Origin: Lasiodiplodia sp. COLG20
Taxonomy: Eukaryota > Ascomycota > Dothideomycetes > Botryosphaeriales > Botryosphaeriaceae
Assembly: GCA_009801085.1 (NCBI GenBank)
Contig: VNWV01000005.1
Span: 744,001-808,000 of the forward strand
DNA length: 64,000 nucleotides
Reading direction: 5' to 3'
The notes under the pieces were generated by a model, which saw only the letters and a program-made list of their open reading frames with translations, was not told where the DNA came from and ran no database searches. The translations under genes and the position numbers were made by a program. Shown piece by piece: positions 1 to 11,247 of this stretch (its first letter is position 1; the number at the start of each line of letters is the position of its first letter).

Positions 1-1682
1 AGCATGTCTGGATCAAGTATCAAGGAGAAAAGGCCTGGTTAACTACAGATATGATATACAGTAGGGATATGTATTGTAGTGTGGGGAATGCCCGCCGCGC
101 AGCGGCAGCACCGGGTTGAACTTGAACGTTGCAGGGCTACTAAAAGTAGAGAAGCGAGCAGAGAGATGGAAATTACTAAGCGGAGCAGGCAAGGGACTGT
201 GATTACTGTGTGGGACATGGAGATCATTTCAAGAAACTCTGGCGACAGCCGAAACGAGAAGCTAAGCCTGCACGTCGACTTTCAGATCCAGCTGGACGCG
301 TCCGTGGATGAGCAGAAGATGACGAGGATGAAGGTAGACGCGCAACAATCACGCGATATTGCAACGCGTCACGATGCGGAGATTTAGAGAGGTACGAATA
401 TCAACACGCACACAAGCGAGGTAGAGATACGAGCTCGTAGCAGAGGACTGTTTTGGTTACGAGAATGGTTGGTGTTGAGGAACGCGGAGGTTGGCGGAGG
501 CGGTCAGGCCGCGTTTCAGGCCGAAGATCACTCCCGTCGCACAGGCGGCAATGGCCCACTCGCGGGAGCAAGCGACAGCCAATCAACCCAGCAAAACCCG
601 CCTCTGCTGCCGCCGCGTCCATCCCGGTCGCGCTACAAGATTTGCAAAAAAAAAAAAAAGAGAGAAAAGAGTCGAGGATGCGGAGACCTGTTAGCGAGGC
701 CGCAACACCAGGCCGCCTGGCTGCAGCTTCACGATGGCGACGGCAGCATGGAATCGCGTTGCATATGGAAGGCAGCATAAAATATAGAACGCCCGGATCC
801 CCGCCTGGCGTTGAATGACGTCGGCACGCCCCGGCAAAATCAGGGTTTGCTGCATCAGCCACGCAGCTGCCACACTACTTAACACCTCGCGCAGCCCGCG
901 CTGGGCAGAAGACGGGCGCCCGTACGTGACAGTCCTGCCGCGACGGGGCTGCCCCCGCCACCTGCGCGCGCGCAGCATCGCGACCCGCGGGGTCTTCCGG
1001 CTCCGTTCGAGCGTCGCCTGCTCGCCGCTGCAGGTGTCGCAGCTCGCGGCCAGCGAAGCTACGTTTCGCTGGCTTCGTGCTGCAGCGCACTGTCCACGTC
1101 CTCCTCCAGACTGACCGCCCCTCCAACAATCGGTTGGCTCTCCGCTCTCCACTCGACCTCCGAGGGCGGCTATTTTCGCCGCGCCACCACCAGAGCCGCA
1201 GAGACCAGAATAGAGGCCCGATGGCTTGCACGACGCTGAAACGGCTCGCCCAAGCGATCTGCTTGTTTTCTCCACCGGCAGCAAGCCACTGCCGCCAGGT
1301 CGCAGCCCGGGCCATGCCAGCCCCAGGTACGCCGACTCTCGTGCATGTCTCTTATTGTCTTGCTTCGCTCACTACGCGCTCTCCTTTCACGCTCCGCCTC
1401 TCACCTCTTTGTTGACCATTGGGTCATGTGTCCTTTCACTCTCCTATTGTCTTTCTAATAGAATAATCCTCGCGGCTGCTTTGTCCCTGCGTCGAGGTAT
1501 TGTCTTCGGGTCCTGCCCCGCCTCTTCCAGTTCTTTTCCTCGACATTTACGACTCCACCATTTGCTTTTACTTTTACGAACTCACGACTGCATTGACTGC
1601 ATTTTTGTGCCGCTGGCTGGCATCCCGACATTCCCTAATCCCATACCCTTAGGCGAGCCCTTTCACACCTTGCAACGCCATC
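1..1682. other. intergenic, upstream of PRM1
   Basis: No convincing gene is visible. The open frames here are short and overlap on both strands in GC-rich sequence, and none shows a family motif or a clean splice structure. An A-run lies near 646-658. The last 300 bases before the PRM1 start are pyrimidine-rich on the + strand, as is usual for a fungal promoter and 5' leader. Confidence 0.6.
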
Positions 1683-3995
1683 ATGTCTTCCGCAGCGAAC
1701 CAACGCTTCGCCTTTCCCGACGTACCTCCATCTCACTCCGCTGGCGATCATGAGATGCGGAACTACTACGCCCCCCAGGACGCACCGCGACCTGTCACAA
1801 ACCAAGCACCATACCTCACACCATACCTCGGCCTTCGAGCTAGGCTCTCGCAGGTCTGGATCAACCGCTGGACCATTCTCCTTCTCCTCGTTCTCGTACG
1901 CGTGCTCATCGCCACTGCCAACCTCAACGACAACTTGAGCTCCGCCCGCTCCGAAGCCCTTTCCGCATGTACCAGCGTCGAGTCTGTTGGCAGTGCCATG
2001 GCCTCGATGCCCCACTACATGTCGAGGGGCGTCAACAAGCTCGCCATCTCCGGTATTGAGAAGACCGTCGACGGCCTGATGTCCATGCTCGAACTCATCG
2101 TCACCGGTGTGGAAGAGATGGTCGTTTTCTACATCGGCCTGCTGACCTCAACCTACCTCTGTCTCATTACCCTGGCAGTCCGCGGCAGTCTCCACACTGT
2201 CATCGAGGCTGCCGAGTTCATTGGTGATGGCCTGAACAAGACTCTCGACGCCGTCGGAGACGATATTGCCAACGTTGCCGACACTTTCCAGGACGAAGTC
2301 AACAAGCTCATTGACGGCATCAACAGCATCCCCCAGATCTTTGGCGGCGATGGCATGGACAAGCTTAACCTGACCTCGCAGATCGACGAGCTCAAGGATC
2401 TTCAGCTTCCTTCGGGCTACGACCAGGGCTTGGAGAAGCTTAACAACTCCATCCCCACCTTCGATCAGGTCAAGAACCTCACCGACAGCGCCATTCGCCT
2501 TCCCTTTGAGCTGGTGAAGCAACTTATCAACGAAAAGACCGGAAACTACACTTTCAATGACACCATGTTCCCGGTCCCTGCCAAGGAGAAGCTCACTTTC
2601 TGCTCTGACAACGACGGCATCAACGACTTCTTCGACGGACTTGTTGAGACCGAGATCGTTGCCAGACGGGTTTTCATTGGCGTCATCGTTGCTCTCGCTG
2701 TTCTCGTTTGCGTGCCTGTGGCCTGGCGAGAGATCAAGCGCTGGCAGACGATGCAGAGACGCGCTCAGCTTATTAGCCAGAGCGCCTACGACCCGCTTGA
2801 CGTCGTCTACATCGCCTCCAGGCCCTATTCGTCGTCCATCGGCATCTGGGTTGCCAACCGCTTCGGCTCAACCCGCCGCCAAACCGCCGTGCGCTGGGCT
2901 GTCGCCTATGCTACTTCGACGCCGGCGCTGCTGGTCCTCTGCTTGGGACTCGCGGGCCTCTTCGCCTGCCTTTGCCAATACATCCTCCTCAAGACTATTG
3001 AGAAGGAGGTCCCAGAGTTGACGCAGCAAGTTGGCGCCTTTGCCGATAAAGTCGTCTTCGCCCTGAACAACGCCTCCGAGTCGTGGGCCAACGGAACCAA
3101 CAACGCCATCGGAACCTTCAGCACGGATCTCAATGACGACCTGTTCAGCTGGGTCAACACCAGCACGAAAGCCGTCAACGATACTTTGAACGTGTTTGTC
3201 GACGAGATGAGCGACGCCCTCAATGCAACCTTTGGTGGTACGGTTCTTTATGAGCCCATCAAGGATGTCCTGAACTGCCTCGTTGTCATGAAGATCGAGG
3301 GAGTTCAGAAAGGGCTTACTTGGGTCCACGACAACGCCCATGTTACCTTGCCGACGTTGAGCAACGACACCTTCTCTCTTGGTGCCGCTGCCTCACTGTC
3401 GGATGACTCTTCTGACGATACTTTCCTCGCGTCTCCTGGCAGTGAAACCGCTGACAAAGTTTCGGGGGCCATCGTCAAACTTGTCAACAAGCTCAAGGAA
3501 GGTGTCCGCATTGAGGCCATTATCTCCACCTGCATCGTCCTGATCTGGGTCATTGTTCTCATCATTGGCATAATCCGGGCACTCATGGTTTTCTCCGGCA
3601 GCGGCAAGACGCGTGCGGAAGGCGGTCAGCGTTACGTTTCTGACCCCGAAACTGACCGTTATCGTGGCCACGACGCACCAGCTATGGCTGTGGCCTCACC
3701 GCCCCGCCCGAGCGACGCTGCGCCGCCGTACGAGTACGTCAACAAGGCTGCGCCTTACACGATCGTCCCGCGACCTTTTCCGAACTTCAACCAGCAGCAA
3801 CACCAGCAGCAGGACAACCTTTCAGAAGTTCCGATCGGCGATGAGAAGGTTGGGCACGTGGGCGCGTCCCACCCTGTCGGACTTGCAGTGTCGCGGCCTG
3901 AGCAGGAGCGCACAAGCAAGGCCGGCAGCATCGAGGAGACAACGCCAACCAACGAGAAGTCCAGCAGCGGCAGAAGCTGGAATCCATTCATTTGA
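1683..3995 (+). CDS. PRM1: plasma membrane fusion protein PRM1
   Basis: Intronless 770-residue protein recognised as Prm1, the multi-pass membrane protein that promotes plasma-membrane merger during mating-cell fusion. Hydrophobic segments lie near residues 61-80, 147-167, 328-347, 405-430 and 610-637. They are separated by two long Asn-rich extracytoplasmic loops with many N-X-S/T sequons, the usual Prm1 topology. The C-terminal 130 residues are polar, Pro/Gln-rich and probably cytosolic. The start was chosen as the first ATG in a good context (gccatcATG) just before the conserved N-terminal region; the preceding sequence is pyrimidine-rich leader. The length fits filamentous-fungal Prm1. 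In filamentous fungi the protein also acts in vegetative hyphal fusion (family knowledge). The next gene is 2.5 kb away, so there is no operon-like context. Confidence 0.9.
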   Translation: MSSAANQRFAFPDVPPSHSAGDHEMRNYYAPQDAPRPVTNQAPYLTPYLGLRARLSQVWINRWTILLLLVLVRVLIATANLNDNLSSARSEALSACTSVESVGSAMASMPHYMSRGVNKLAISGIEKTVDGLMSMLELIVTGVEEMVVFYIGLLTSTYLCLITLAVRGSLHTVIEAAEFIGDGLNKTLDAVGDDIANVADTFQDEVNKLIDGINSIPQIFGGDGMDKLNLTSQIDELKDLQLPSGYDQGLEKLNNSIPTFDQVKNLTDSAIRLPFELVKQLINEKTGNYTFNDTMFPVPAKEKLTFCSDNDGINDFFDGLVETEIVARRVFIGVIVALAVLVCVPVAWREIKRWQTMQRRAQLISQSAYDPLDVVYIASRPYSSSIGIWVANRFGSTRRQTAVRWAVAYATSTPALLVLCLGLAGLFACLCQYILLKTIEKEVPELTQQVGAFADKVVFALNNASESWANGTNNAIGTFSTDLNDDLFSWVNTSTKAVNDTLNVFVDEMSDALNATFGGTVLYEPIKDVLNCLVVMKIEGVQKGLTWVHDNAHVTLPTLSNDTFSLGAAASLSDDSSDDTFLASPGSETADKVSGAIVKLVNKLKEGVRIEAIISTCIVLIWVIVLIIGIIRALMVFSGSGKTRAEGGQRYVSDPETDRYRGHDAPAMAVASPPRPSDAAPPYEYVNKAAPYTIVPRPFPNFNQQQHQQQDNLSEVPIGDEKVGHVGASHPVGLAVSRPEQERTSKAGSIEETTPTNEKSSSGRSWNPFI

Positions 3996-6469
3996 GCGGC
4001 AAGCGAGATTCTCAACTGACCTTTCCTCCGCTTCGGTGTGACGGACCGTTGTCTATTGAGAAACCCGCACCTGCCGCTCATAATTGCGACTGAGTTCGTA
4101 ATTGCTCAGGTTACGTATTTTGGTCCCTGAGGTCATTTCTGCGCGCTTTTTTGCAGCGCGAAACCACTGGTTTGTAGGTCTTTCGGGATCTCGCCATTGG
4201 AAACTGGTGTTTATTCTTTTATTATCTTCTTTTTACGTACCGTCATCTTGAAACAGGACCTGGATCATCCCCGCACGTCAATATCAAAAGAGTTGGCTTA
4301 TTACGCTGGGTCTTATTGGGAATGTGCCGTCCTGCCTACCGTTTCAGGAAGTATCAAAAAGAAGGGGGAATTTAATTGGTTTGAAGATCTGAGTTGCGTT
4401 TGCATGCATTCTGGGGGCGTTTGTTGAGTTTTCTCCACTTTCCCTCACCCCCCTCCTTCGTGGAGGCAGTGGTGCAGAGTTGAAAGCAGTTGGTTCTGGT
4501 ACTTTCGCCCTTGCCCTCCCGTTCCTCTCCAGCTCCCCCGTTTCCGTCCCCGTCTCCCCCTCCAGCTCGAATCGGACTTCTCGTAGCCTCCCCGCCTCAG
4601 CGTTGGCTTGCCCCTTTGGCCGCGAGGTTGCTCGTAGGAGCCCGATGATGAGTTGGACGCGGTTGCAGGCCGCGATGGATACGGCGTGCCGATGCTGTGC
4701 ACGAACCGGACACCTTAGGTATGATCGCTCACTCGCCTGTCGTTATTTCTTATTTGGGCCTCCCGCTCCGCGCGATTCGCCCTTCCTGCGATTGCATCTC
4801 CGGACCCGGGACTGTTGGTAGCGCACTATGCGGGGTGGAGCTGGGTCTTTCTGGCAGTGCACCCACGCTGTTGACGCAAGATCCGGAGGCCCCGGCAGCT
4901 GCTGACTGGTAACGAGCGTTCTGTCTTGCCTCCGTGCCCGCCCTTCCGGGGTGTGGCATGTGCAGCTGAAGACGAGTGGGATGTGCTGCTGTTCGCGTCT
5001 GATGCGGGCGTCAGCGATTTGGTTTTTAGCGCTTTGCGCCGCTACGGTTCTTGTTGATTTATTCCGAGAGTTTTCTGGTTTTGATGGTTTCTTTTGGAGG
5101 TTTTCGGGCCCGCTGCAACGGCTGGCAGCGGCTCAAATCCTCGTCGAGCATGAGTGGTGGAGTGGACATATCGATTATTACATGACAACAAAGTGGAGTG
5201 GGTCAGTAGGAGGCATTTGAGGGCGGAGGTAGATAGTAAATTAGAATCTCTCCCTCAACCAGTGGCATGAATGAGTGATGTTACATAGAGGTCCGGATGA
5301 TAGGTTCAACTGCCTGTGACACGACGTGGCAGGCAGAGAATGGTCAAAATGTCAAGCTAGCTGCTGTTGCACAACTGAGCAAGTGACATGGAAGTTTAGT
5401 TTTAATTGGGACGATCCTTGGAGGGTTCTAAAGCGTGTCGGTCGTGACGAGTGGAAACTGGCCATGGCTGGAGGCGGCGCCGGCTGCTGACACGGCGGTT
5501 TACGGGGATGGGTCATGCGGGACTCTGGGCACATGGACAGTTCTCCGGACGGCAAGCTTTATAGAGGGCTGCTGTCGTCGACCACGTTCCGGAATACGCC
5601 CTCCTCATTCGCCTAGACACATCGCCGGTCTGGACGAGCGGCGCTCGAGGTATTGGCATCTTCGATGTGGTGCAGCATGTGTTGCGCAGGGAAAGGCAGA
5701 CACCAGGCTAACCCGGAGCGGCAATGTCTCTGGCAAGCAAACACGGTACTCCCCACACAGCAGCCTCCTTGACGCACTTCTCTGACGGCGAGCATAGGCG
5801 AGACATGCGCAGCGTGCGGACGGGGGCGGGCCGCAAGGCAGTTGCGGCTGAGGGTGGTTGAGACGAGAGTTGGTGGAATGACGTCTTTGCTCGCTACAGC
5901 CTCCTATGGCGTGGCGCGACCACGACACGATGCCAGGAATGCATGCCCGTGACGCAGGGACTCGGGTCGCAGTATTCGCCGATCGCGCAGACGGAGCAAC
6001 ACGATAATGGGACTTGTTTGGGTGCGCGACGGGCGTGCGGCTGGATGGAGCGGCAGCGCTGGGCGCAGGCTCGGCGGCCGGCCCAATTGCGCAGCACGCT
6101 TTACACGCCGCCCACCCTCGCCATGACACCTCAGAAGCCGGCCTGCACCCACATCGCCGCATGACGCCCCATCCCGCCCGACTAGCCTACAGCCCTCGCG
6201 CCCCGCCGCCGCCCTGCTTCTAGACGCTCTCTTATCAAAACCCCTTCCGCCGCCGCCTGCCCACCGCGACCCTGGACCACCGCCGCACTCCCCGTCTCCC
6301 GTCTCCTCTCCTCTCCGACGACGCATTTGAGCTCCGGGAACTCGCTGCACCCTCGTCGTCGGCGCATCCTCCGCGTTCCGATCCCTCCTCTGCGCCACCC
6401 CCATTTTCCAGCGAAGTCCGCCGGCGGCACCGCCTCTGGAAGCTCGAGCTCCTGCTCGACGAGGCCGAA
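3996..6469. other. intergenic between PRM1 and the SPX phosphate transporter
   Basis: About 2.5 kb with no supported gene. Open frames are short and lack recognisable domains or spliceable continuations. The stretch 6180-6469 is strongly C/T-rich on the + strand and is probably promoter and leader of the downstream transporter. No CACGTG Pho4-type site was noticed in it. Confidence 0.55.
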
Positions 6470-9139
6470 ATGAAGTTCTCCCACAGCATCCAGTTCAATG
6501 CTGTCCCGGACTGGAGCAGCCAATACATCAACTATAGCAATCTCAAGAAGCTGTCTGTTGCACCTCGCGAGCCCCGAATCCCCGCTTAGCTGACTGCCTG
6601 TAGCATATATCAGTTAGAGAAGCAGATCCACCAACGAGCCGGCCCAGATCCACAAGATGCCGAGTCCTCGCCTCTCCTCTCCGGCACCGTCGACGATCCG
6701 GATAAGACCTTCTCCAGCGCGCTGGACCACGAGCTGGAGAAAATCTGCAGTTTTTACAGGACGAAAGAACATGAGGTGTACGCAGAGCTGGAATCGCTGC
6801 TGAAAGAAGTCCAAGACTACCTGGAAGAGAACGATGGCATGGATGGCGACGACGATGATCGCCCGCCGCCTTCGCGCGCGACCAACGGGAGCAAACGCAA
6901 GCAGAGCGTGTTCGGTGGCTTCACCATGGGCGGCAAGCGGCGCCGGAGCACCATCAGCCATCGCTCCGCAGCTGAAGAGGACGAGAGCGACGACGATGCT
7001 GACGAGCGCTCCGCCCTGCGCAAGACGCCGTCCAAGAACCGGAGAACGTCCCGCGGCGAAGACCCAATGTCTACTTCTGGCCTCCTGTCCTCCAATGGCG
7101 CCATGTCTCGGAGGCGTAGGAGCTTGGCCTTTGATGATGACAACGACATGTCGTTTGCCGTGCTGTACGACTCGGTCATCTCGCTCAAGAAACGGACTAT
7201 CAGCCTCTACGTCAACATCTGCGAGCTGCGCTCCTACATTCAGCTGAACAAGACCGGCTTCAGCAAGGTCTTGAAGAAGTACGACAAGATCATGGATCGA
7301 AGCCTGAAATCCAGCTACATTGAACAGAATGTGGATCCTGCATACCCTTTCCTGCAGCCCACCATGGACAAGCTGGCCGAAAACCTCTCCAAGATTGAGC
7401 ACACTTACGCAAATTTGTGTAACGGTGGGGATGTGGCAACTGCCAAGAAAGAGCTCCGCCTGCATCTGCGTGAGCACGTGGTTTGGGAACGCAACACCGT
7501 GTGGCGCGAGATGATCGGAATTGAAAGGAAAGCCCAAGCTGCGAACCTGGGAATCAGGCAGACAATACTGGGCCGTGATACGGATCCTAAAGGCAGACTG
7601 CAGGGCGACGATGCCGAAGTTGCAATGAAGGAGATCTCAACGCCGGTAGGGCGCTATACTTGCCCAAGATGGCTACTCAGCTCGACCTTCTACACCATCA
7701 TTGGCATCATCGCATTGTTCGCCGTCCTTCTTCTATACCCTATCATGGAAGAGCCGGAGCAACAGAACTGTCTGGCGCTGGTTATATTCGTCAGCTTGCT
7801 GTGGGCTACGGAAGCAATCCCGCTCTTCGTTACCTCATTACTCGTTCCCTTCCTCGTGGTCGTCCTGCGCGTGGTCCGTACGGATGCGAAGCCGCACGAC
7901 CGCCTGGAATCGAAGGCCGCTGCAAGCTATATTTTTTCCGCGATGTGGACTCCCGTTATCATGCTTCTCCTCGGCGGTTTTACCATCGCTGCGGCGTTGT
8001 CCAAGTATAACATCGCCAAGATGATGGCAACTCTCGTTCTCAGTAAGGCCGGAACGAGACCCAGGACCGTCCTGCTTACGAATATGTTCGTGGCCATGTT
8101 CGCAAGTATGTGGATCAGCAACGTCGCCGCGCCTGTCCTATGCTTTTCCATCATCCAACCTATTCTGCGCAACCTCCCTGCGGATTCAAACATGTCGAAG
8201 TCCCTGCTTCTTGGTATTGCGCTTTCCTCCAACATAGGCGGTGCGGCTTCGCCTATCGCGTCGCCGCAGAACCTGATCGCCTTGCAGAATATGTCGCCAC
8301 AACCTGGTTGGGGCGTCTGGTTCTTCATTGCGCTCCCTGTCTGCATTCTCAGCATCCTCTTGATCTGGGTCCTTCTGTTGGTAACTTTCCAGCCGGGCAA
8401 AGGCACGACCATTGTCCCCATTCGTCGTATGAAGGACAAGTTTACCGGAATCCAGTGGTTCATCAGCGTCGTTACCGTCCTCACCATCGCGCTCTGGTGT
8501 GTGAGCCACCAGCTGGAGCCCGTTTTTGGTGACATGGGCGTAGTCGCCATCATCCCCATCGTCCTTTTCTTCGGTACTGGCATCCTCACCAAGGAAGACT
8601 TTAACAACTTCCTCTGGACCATCATCATCCTGGCCGCCGGCGGCCTCGCGCTCGGCAAGGCTGTTAACAGCTCTGGCCTTCTCCACACCATCGCGAATAG
8701 CATCACGAAGGGCGTCGAAGGAATGAGCTTGTACGGCGTGCTCGTCGTGTTCGCCGGTCTCATTCTGATCGTCGCGACCTTCATCAGCCACACGGTTGCG
8801 GCGCTGATCGTGTTGCCACTCGTCAAGGAGGTCGGCCAGGGTATGGCAGAGCCGCACCCGAACTTGTTGGTCATGGGCAGCGTGCTGATGTGCTCGGCGG
8901 CAATGGGATTGCCGACGAGCGGTTTCCCGAATATGAGTAAGTTTGCATTCTTCAGTCAATAAACTACTGAGCAGGACACTGACGAAATTTGCACAGCGGC
9001 TATCATGATGGAGTCGGAGACGGGTCAACGTTACCTCCAGGTCAAGCACTTCATCACGAGAGGTGTTCCCGCATCGATCCTCGCGTTTATTATTGTTATC
9101 ACGGTGGGATACGGTTTGATGCTGGCAGTCGGCTTCTAG
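6470..9139 (+). CDS. PHO90: SPX-domain low-affinity phosphate transporter (Pho87/Pho90-like)
   Basis: Three exons (6470-6552, 6604-8936, 8997-9139) encode 852 residues. The start MKFSHSIQFNAVPDWSSQYI is the typical SPX N-terminus, and joining at 6552/6604 continues it as KKLIYQLEKQ. The SPX basic helix (LNKTGFSKVLKKYDK, about residues 242-256) carries the lysine cluster known to bind inositol pyrophosphates. An acidic and Arg/Lys-rich insert of about 100 residues splits the SPX domain. From about residue 390 on there are some 12 membrane segments of the DASS/sodium-sulfate symporter type. The last intron (8937-8996) restores the conserved C-terminus ending LMLAVGF; without it the frame stops 26 bases into the intron. 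In yeast, Pho87/Pho90 take up phosphate at the plasma membrane and the SPX domain limits low-affinity transport; I infer the same here. Confidence 0.93.
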
Positions 9140-9609
9140 AATCGTTCCGTCTTTTTTCTTTCTTATTGATAATGTGACGTTGTCTTACGCCAAGATTTCA
9201 GAGATGTGCGTATGATGTGAACATATGGCTTGTCGGTCTTCATGTAAGGTAAATTGCGTTAATTCGGTATTAGGTAAATGTGAAGGAGATGGGCATCATT
9301 TGTAACAACATAGCATTAGAGGAGTGGCATTCTCCGGCGCACGTGTGCGCCGCCTTGGCTTGGAATAGAGATGTTGTGGATGATCTTCAAATTACGGTAT
9401 CATCAGATCCAGATTACGTATTATTAATGGATGTCTCAGACTTCGTAAGAACGAAAAAACAATGCAAAGGAGAACAAAACTAGATGTAGAGGAAAGAGAA
9501 GACCAAGCGCCGTGAACTCCGATTTGCCCATTTCAAGCCCCCCCTTTCCCGCCATCTACCGGTGTTCCATTCTGGTTTAGTTCACTTTGAAATTGGAAAC
9601 CCGCGCAGC
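9140..9609. other. intergenic, convergent 3' ends
   Basis: A 470-bp gap between the convergent phosphate transporter and the small secreted-protein gene. It is AT-richer than its flanks, as expected for two 3' UTRs. No gene is supported. Confidence 0.6.
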
Positions 9610-10171
9610 TTAGACACTTCTTCTCTCATTCTCACCTGCTTCGCCACCTTGCCGGTTTTTAGCATATTCGGTCGTCTTGACCGAGACGCATGTGTAGCTC
9701 AGCAGTGGCCGCGTCCAGCCGCTGTTGGCGGCCAGATCAGCGTTGCCGGGAGAGTGGACGGTCAGAGATTCGGTAGCTGGGTCGAGGAAAGTGCGACAGA
9801 CGCCGTTGCTGTGATTTGTCGTTTGTGTTGGCACACATTTTACATCAGAGGAAAGGAAGGGGTTGACATACGAGTAGAAGATGCAGTCTAAGCCGTCATC
9901 GGTCTTGATGGATTTGACAGTGCTGCCGTCGTCGTCGAGGGAATTGCAGTTGTTATTGCCGAGGGGAGTGGCGTGCTGGGTGCAGATGCCGTTGTAGTTG
10001 ATTTCGGTACAGAGGACGATCTGTTGGTTGTAAACTTTGTCAGGTTGGTTCTTCGAATTTTGAACGGCAAGAGATACATACACTGGCGGAGGTATCTATT
10101 GAGTCCGGATTAACGGGGATCGCAATGGCGATGCATGGAAGGAGAAAAAGAAAAGTGGCGGTCGTGAACAT
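9610..10171 (-). CDS. small cysteine-rich secreted protein, beta/gamma-crystallin-like pattern
   Basis: Exon 1 (10082-10171) encodes a clear signal peptide, MFTTATFLFLLPCIAIA, followed by a short linker. A phase-0 intron (10021-10081, donor GTATGT, acceptor CAACAG) joins it to the main exon. A second intron is likely at 9809-9871 (donor GTATGT, acceptor CACAG). It is 63 bp with no stop, so the unspliced frame is also open. Removing it brings the cysteine block closer to the start of the domain and gives a compact product of about 135 residues. The spacing of the motif (LC..NY.G.C, then G..NC.SLDD.GS.V.S, then C.FYS) resembles single-domain beta/gamma-crystallin folds found in small secreted microbial proteins. 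Function is unknown; effector or cell-wall-associated roles are guesses. It stands alone, and a TATA box lies about 113 bp upstream. Confidence 0.7.
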
Positions 10172-11247
10172 AGTGAGTAGGATTAAGGTGATATCTGATT
10201 AAGCGTATAGATATGTGCCGAAAGGTCTGGAAAAGACGCTATGAGATCGCGTTATGCATTGGATTTCTGGTTTCTACTCCGGCATTTATACTCTACTGAA
10301 CCGGAGCCGCAGAACCCTGGAAAGAGGATGTAAAGGCGGGGCTGGTAGCCAATTCCCGACCGGTCGGTCCCAAGAGCCCGTTTTCCAGACGAGATTTGCT
10401 GCTTGTGAGCGATGTCATGGCTTGAGATACCAACGGATGCACGATCTTAGTGTGCATCCAGCAAACGGGTGCGATGTGCATTTGCCGCCCCTCGCCTCCC
10501 CGCCATCACAGATTTCCGCGAACGGAAGACGCATGCCAAGGCAGGCAAGCTTTCTCTTTGTCCTCTCGGCTGACATTCGCACACCGCTGTCCTGTCATAA
10601 GGTGTAGGCAATGTCACGAGATTGATTTTATGTTGCTTCAATATTGAATTCCTTAAATACGTGTTGCAGGGATAGGCGTTAGTCGCGTGCCGATAAACGT
10701 AGCAAAGTGCGGGGAAAACGGGTAGACAGCCTCGTATGCTATCTGCCGTGTGCCGTGCCGCTGTTCATTCGTGGTGGCAGGTGCACGCATTCTGGTCACG
10801 CTTGTCCGCGAAGTGCCGGGCAATGCAAGGGGCCCGACCTTACATACCCGCCCGCCGCTAAGTCCACACACCTCAGTCCATTGCTGCCGCAATTGGGTTA
10901 GATTTTATTTCCTCGATGCACGCTCCTTGCGAGTAGCCGGGTCTCGACTTCTGTTCCAGCTGGCCTTATAGATTGTCGGAAGAGCGGTCGGCAAGACACA
11001 GTTTCATGTCGTACGATGTCCCTGTAACGTTGACCAGTGAACGTTTGTAAGTGTAGCAACGTGTGCACCGCTGCTGCAAATTCAGTCATCCGTAAACAGT
11101 GAGGCTGGTACAGAATCACACACCCCGTGGCTGGCAGATGGATCACGTTGGGTCGAGGAACCACTTACACGTGGACAATATACCGTGGCTCTTTTCAAGT
11201 ATAGGGCTGATAAGGGCTCCAACTGTCATGCCCGTTTCCCAACTTGT
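10172..11247. other. intergenic
   Basis: The upstream region of the small secreted-protein gene and the 3' flank of the receptor gene. Open frames here are short, overlapping and without motifs. I see no gene. Confidence 0.55.
10284..10290 (-). promoter_or_regulatory. TATA box of the small secreted-protein gene
   Basis: TATAAAT on the minus strand, 113-119 bases upstream of the ATG at 10171, in an otherwise unremarkable upstream region. The position fits a fungal core promoter. Confidence 0.45.

Noticed and set aside
401..862. 153-residue minus frame near the window start, with overlapping + frames
   Set aside because: No motif, composition driven by GC-rich sequence, interrupted by an A-run, and overlapped by equally long frames on the other strand.
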